Shown: in pieces, positions 62,668 through 64,000 of the stretch
Layout of the letters: every line of letters begins with the position of its first letter
How positions within the stretch are numbered: the first letter of the stretch is position 1
Source: Flavobacteriales bacterium
GTDB lineage: Bacteria > Bacteroidota > Bacteroidia > Flavobacteriales_D > CAJJDF01
Length of the DNA: 64,000 bases
Assembly (NCBI GenBank): GCA_018609055.1
Contig: JABAYJ010000009.1
Location: 183,761-247,760 of the forward strand
Direction of reading: 5' to 3'
Notes under the pieces: generated by a model
Database searches by the model: none
What the model was told of the DNA's origin: nothing
The model's input: only the letters and a program-made list of their open reading frames with translations
Position numbers and translations under genes: made by a program

Positions 62668-64000
62668 ATGTCGTACAGGAGAAATAACCAACAAGAACAA
62701 AAAAAGTTCAGTAAAATAACTATCAGTCTGTCCTCTCCAGAAACTATTTTGGAAAGTTCACACGGAGAAGTATTGAAGCCAGAGACTATCAATTACAGAA
62801 CTTACAAGCCAGAAAGAGATGGATTGTTTTGTGAAAGAATTTTTGGACCAGTAAAAGATTACGAATGTTACTGTGGTAAATACAAGAGAATTAGATATAA
62901 AGGAATCGTTTGTGATAGATGTGGAGTTGAAGTTACTGAGAAAAAGGTAAGAAGAACTAGAACAGGTCACATTGCATTAGTAGTTCCTGTAGCTCATATT
63001 TGGTATTTTAAATCGTTACCAAACAAAATTGGTTACTTATTAGGATTACCAACAAAGAAACTAAACCAGATTATTTATTACGAGCGTTATGCAGTAATAC
63101 AAGCAGCTGGTGCAGTAAATGAAGAAGGAGAACCAGTTCAATTTATGGACTTCCTTACGGAAGAAGAATACTTGGACATAATGGAGAAAATGGGTAGAGA
63201 GAATCAACAATTAGATGATTCTGACCCAAATAAATTCATTGCAAAGATGGGAGCTGAAGCTCTTTACGATTTGCTTAAAGGATTAGATTTAAATGAATTG
63301 TCTTATAACTTAAGACATCAAGCAAATACTGAAACTTCGCAACAAAGAAAAGCGGAGGCACTTAAGAGATTACAAGTTGTGGAAGGAATGAGAGGAGCAA
63401 TTAATGCTTCTGTTGAAAACCGACCAGAATGGATGATCGTTAAGGTTGTTCCAGTAATTCCACCAGAATTGAGACCATTGGTACCATTAGATGGAGGGAG
63501 ATTTGCAACATCAGATTTAAATGATTTATACAGAAGAGTTATTATCAGAAACAATCGTTTAAAAAGATTGATAGAGATAAAAGCTCCAGAAGTAATCTTA
63601 AGAAATGAAAAAAGAATGCTACAGGAATCTGTAGATTCTTTATTTGATAACTCAAGAAAATCAAGTGCAGTTAAAGCTGACGGAAACAGACCATTGAAAT
63701 CACTTTCTGATTCATTGAAAGGAAAATCTGGACGTTTCAGACAGAACTTACTTGGAAAAAGGGTTGATTATTCTGCAAGATCTGTAATTGTTGTAGGACC
63801 TAACTTGAAATTACACGAATGTGGTATTCCTAAAGGAATGGCTGCTGAGCTTTACAAGCCTTTTATTATCCGTAAGATGATTGAAAGAGGGATTGTAAAA
63901 ACTGTAAAATCTGCTAAGAAAATAGTTGATGCTAAAGATCCTGTAGTTTGGGATATTTTAGAAAATGTTTTGAAAAATCACCCAGTATTATTAAACAGGG
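62668..64000 (+). CDS. rpoC: DNA-directed RNA polymerase subunit beta', N-terminal part
   Basis: The frame is open to the window end, giving 444 codons. It starts with [14 protein letters not shown] and contains the zinc-binding segment [23 protein letters not shown], the zipper/lid region and [24 protein letters not shown], followed by [18 protein letters not shown]. The catalytic NADFDGD lies beyond the window. It is the last gene of the secE-rpoC region seen here. Confidence 0.97.
   Translation, partial: MSYRRNNQQEQKKFSKITISLSSPETILESSHGEVLKPETINYRTYKPERDGLFCERIFGPVKDYECYCGKYKRIRYKGIVCDRCGVEVTEKKVRRTRTGHIALVVPVAHIWYFKSLPNKIGYLLGLPTKKLNQIIYYERYAVIQAAGAVNEEGEPVQFMDFLTEEEYLDIMEKMGRENQQLDDSDPNKFIAKMGAEALYDLLKGLDLNELSYNLRHQANTETSQQRKAEALKRLQVVEGMRGAINASVENRPEWMIVKVVPVIPPELRPLVPLDGGRFATSDLNDLYRRVIIRNNRLKRLIEIKAPEVILRNEKRMLQESVDSLFDNSRKSSAVKADGNRPLKSLSDSLKGKSGRFRQNLLGKRVDYSARSVIVVGPNLKLHECGIPKGMAAELYKPFIIRKMIERGIVKTVKSAKKIVDAKDPVVWDILENVLKNHPVLLNR

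Overview
The window is AT-rich, gene-dense DNA from a member of the Bacteroidota, most likely order Flavobacteriales. The evidence is three proteins with type IX secretion (T9SS) C-terminal sorting tails, a Bacteroidota-type promoter motif (TTG, about 20 bases, TAnnTTTG), few Shine-Dalgarno sequences, many short Bacteroidota lipoproteins ending their signal in S-C, a DUF3276 protein, and the order tRNA cluster, tuf, tRNA-Trp, secE, nusG, rplKAJL, rpoBC. I cannot name a genus from the sequence alone. No CRISPR array, insertion sequence, prophage or rRNA operon was seen. The layout looks like chromosomal core with small accessory patches.

Layout. 1-1.4 kb: tail of a T9SS cargo protein and two Cys/His-rich unknown genes. 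1.6-5.9 kb: ettA, an SPFH/prohibitin protein and a SulP anion transporter. 5.9-10.3 kb, minus strand: a four-gene lipid-type cluster holding a fatty-acid-hydroxylase-like protein, a ketosynthase fused to a heme-oxygenase-like di-iron domain, an acyl desaturase and an unknown protein. 10.4-14.1 kb: a MORN/TonB-type protein, a 538-base gap with a decayed regulator fragment, and a dipeptidyl peptidase IV lipoprotein. 14.3-16.7 kb: feoA, feoB and a small Cys-tailed membrane protein. 16.7-17.2 kb: a DUF1353 gene broken by one TGA. 17.3-21.7 kb: serC, an ECF sigma/anti-sigma pair, mazG, a TPR lipoprotein and recF. 21.8-31.4 kb: amidohydrolase, a flavoprotein lacking the usual disulfide, a YkgJ-type protein, arsM, a CrtA-like protein, an O-methyltransferase, a T9SS protein and a TonB-like protein. 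31.5-37.8 kb: DUF3276, a substrate-binding-like protein, def, ruvX, umuDC and a class V aminotransferase fold protein. 37.8-45.3 kb: ZIP transporter, methyltransferase, sodium/solute symporter, PASTA protein, a large T9SS protein and rluD. 45.3-49.4 kb: two lipoproteins and a three-gene sugar/glycan cluster (GT2, GT4, GHMP kinase). 49.5-53.6 kb: dnaK, a split secreted gene, xerC/D and hpf. 53.8-64 kb: four tRNAs, tuf, tRNA-Trp and the ribosomal/RNA polymerase operon running off the window inside rpoC.

The most unusual segment is the lipid-type cluster at 5.9-10.3 kb. It encodes three different non-heme di-iron enzyme families around one condensing enzyme whose KAS III-type C-H-N triad is intact. 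I read it as a pathway for an unusual membrane-associated alkyl lipid or resorcinol/ketone-type product, which is inference. Other points of note are two adjacent genes with internally duplicated Cys/His motifs, a small lipoprotein made of three exact-length 22-residue repeats, a sigma-54-like element with inverted repeats before dnaK, and a perfect 22-base palindrome before arsM.

Several starts were chosen over longer open frames because the longer ones begin with TTG and an ATG follows at the expected protein start (KS fusion, ruvX, PASTA protein, T9SS protein, DUF3276 protein, the 28.2-28.9 kb membrane protein). TTG was kept for recF, the ECF sigma factor and rluD, and GTG for feoA and the flavoprotein, because later ATGs would cut conserved domains.
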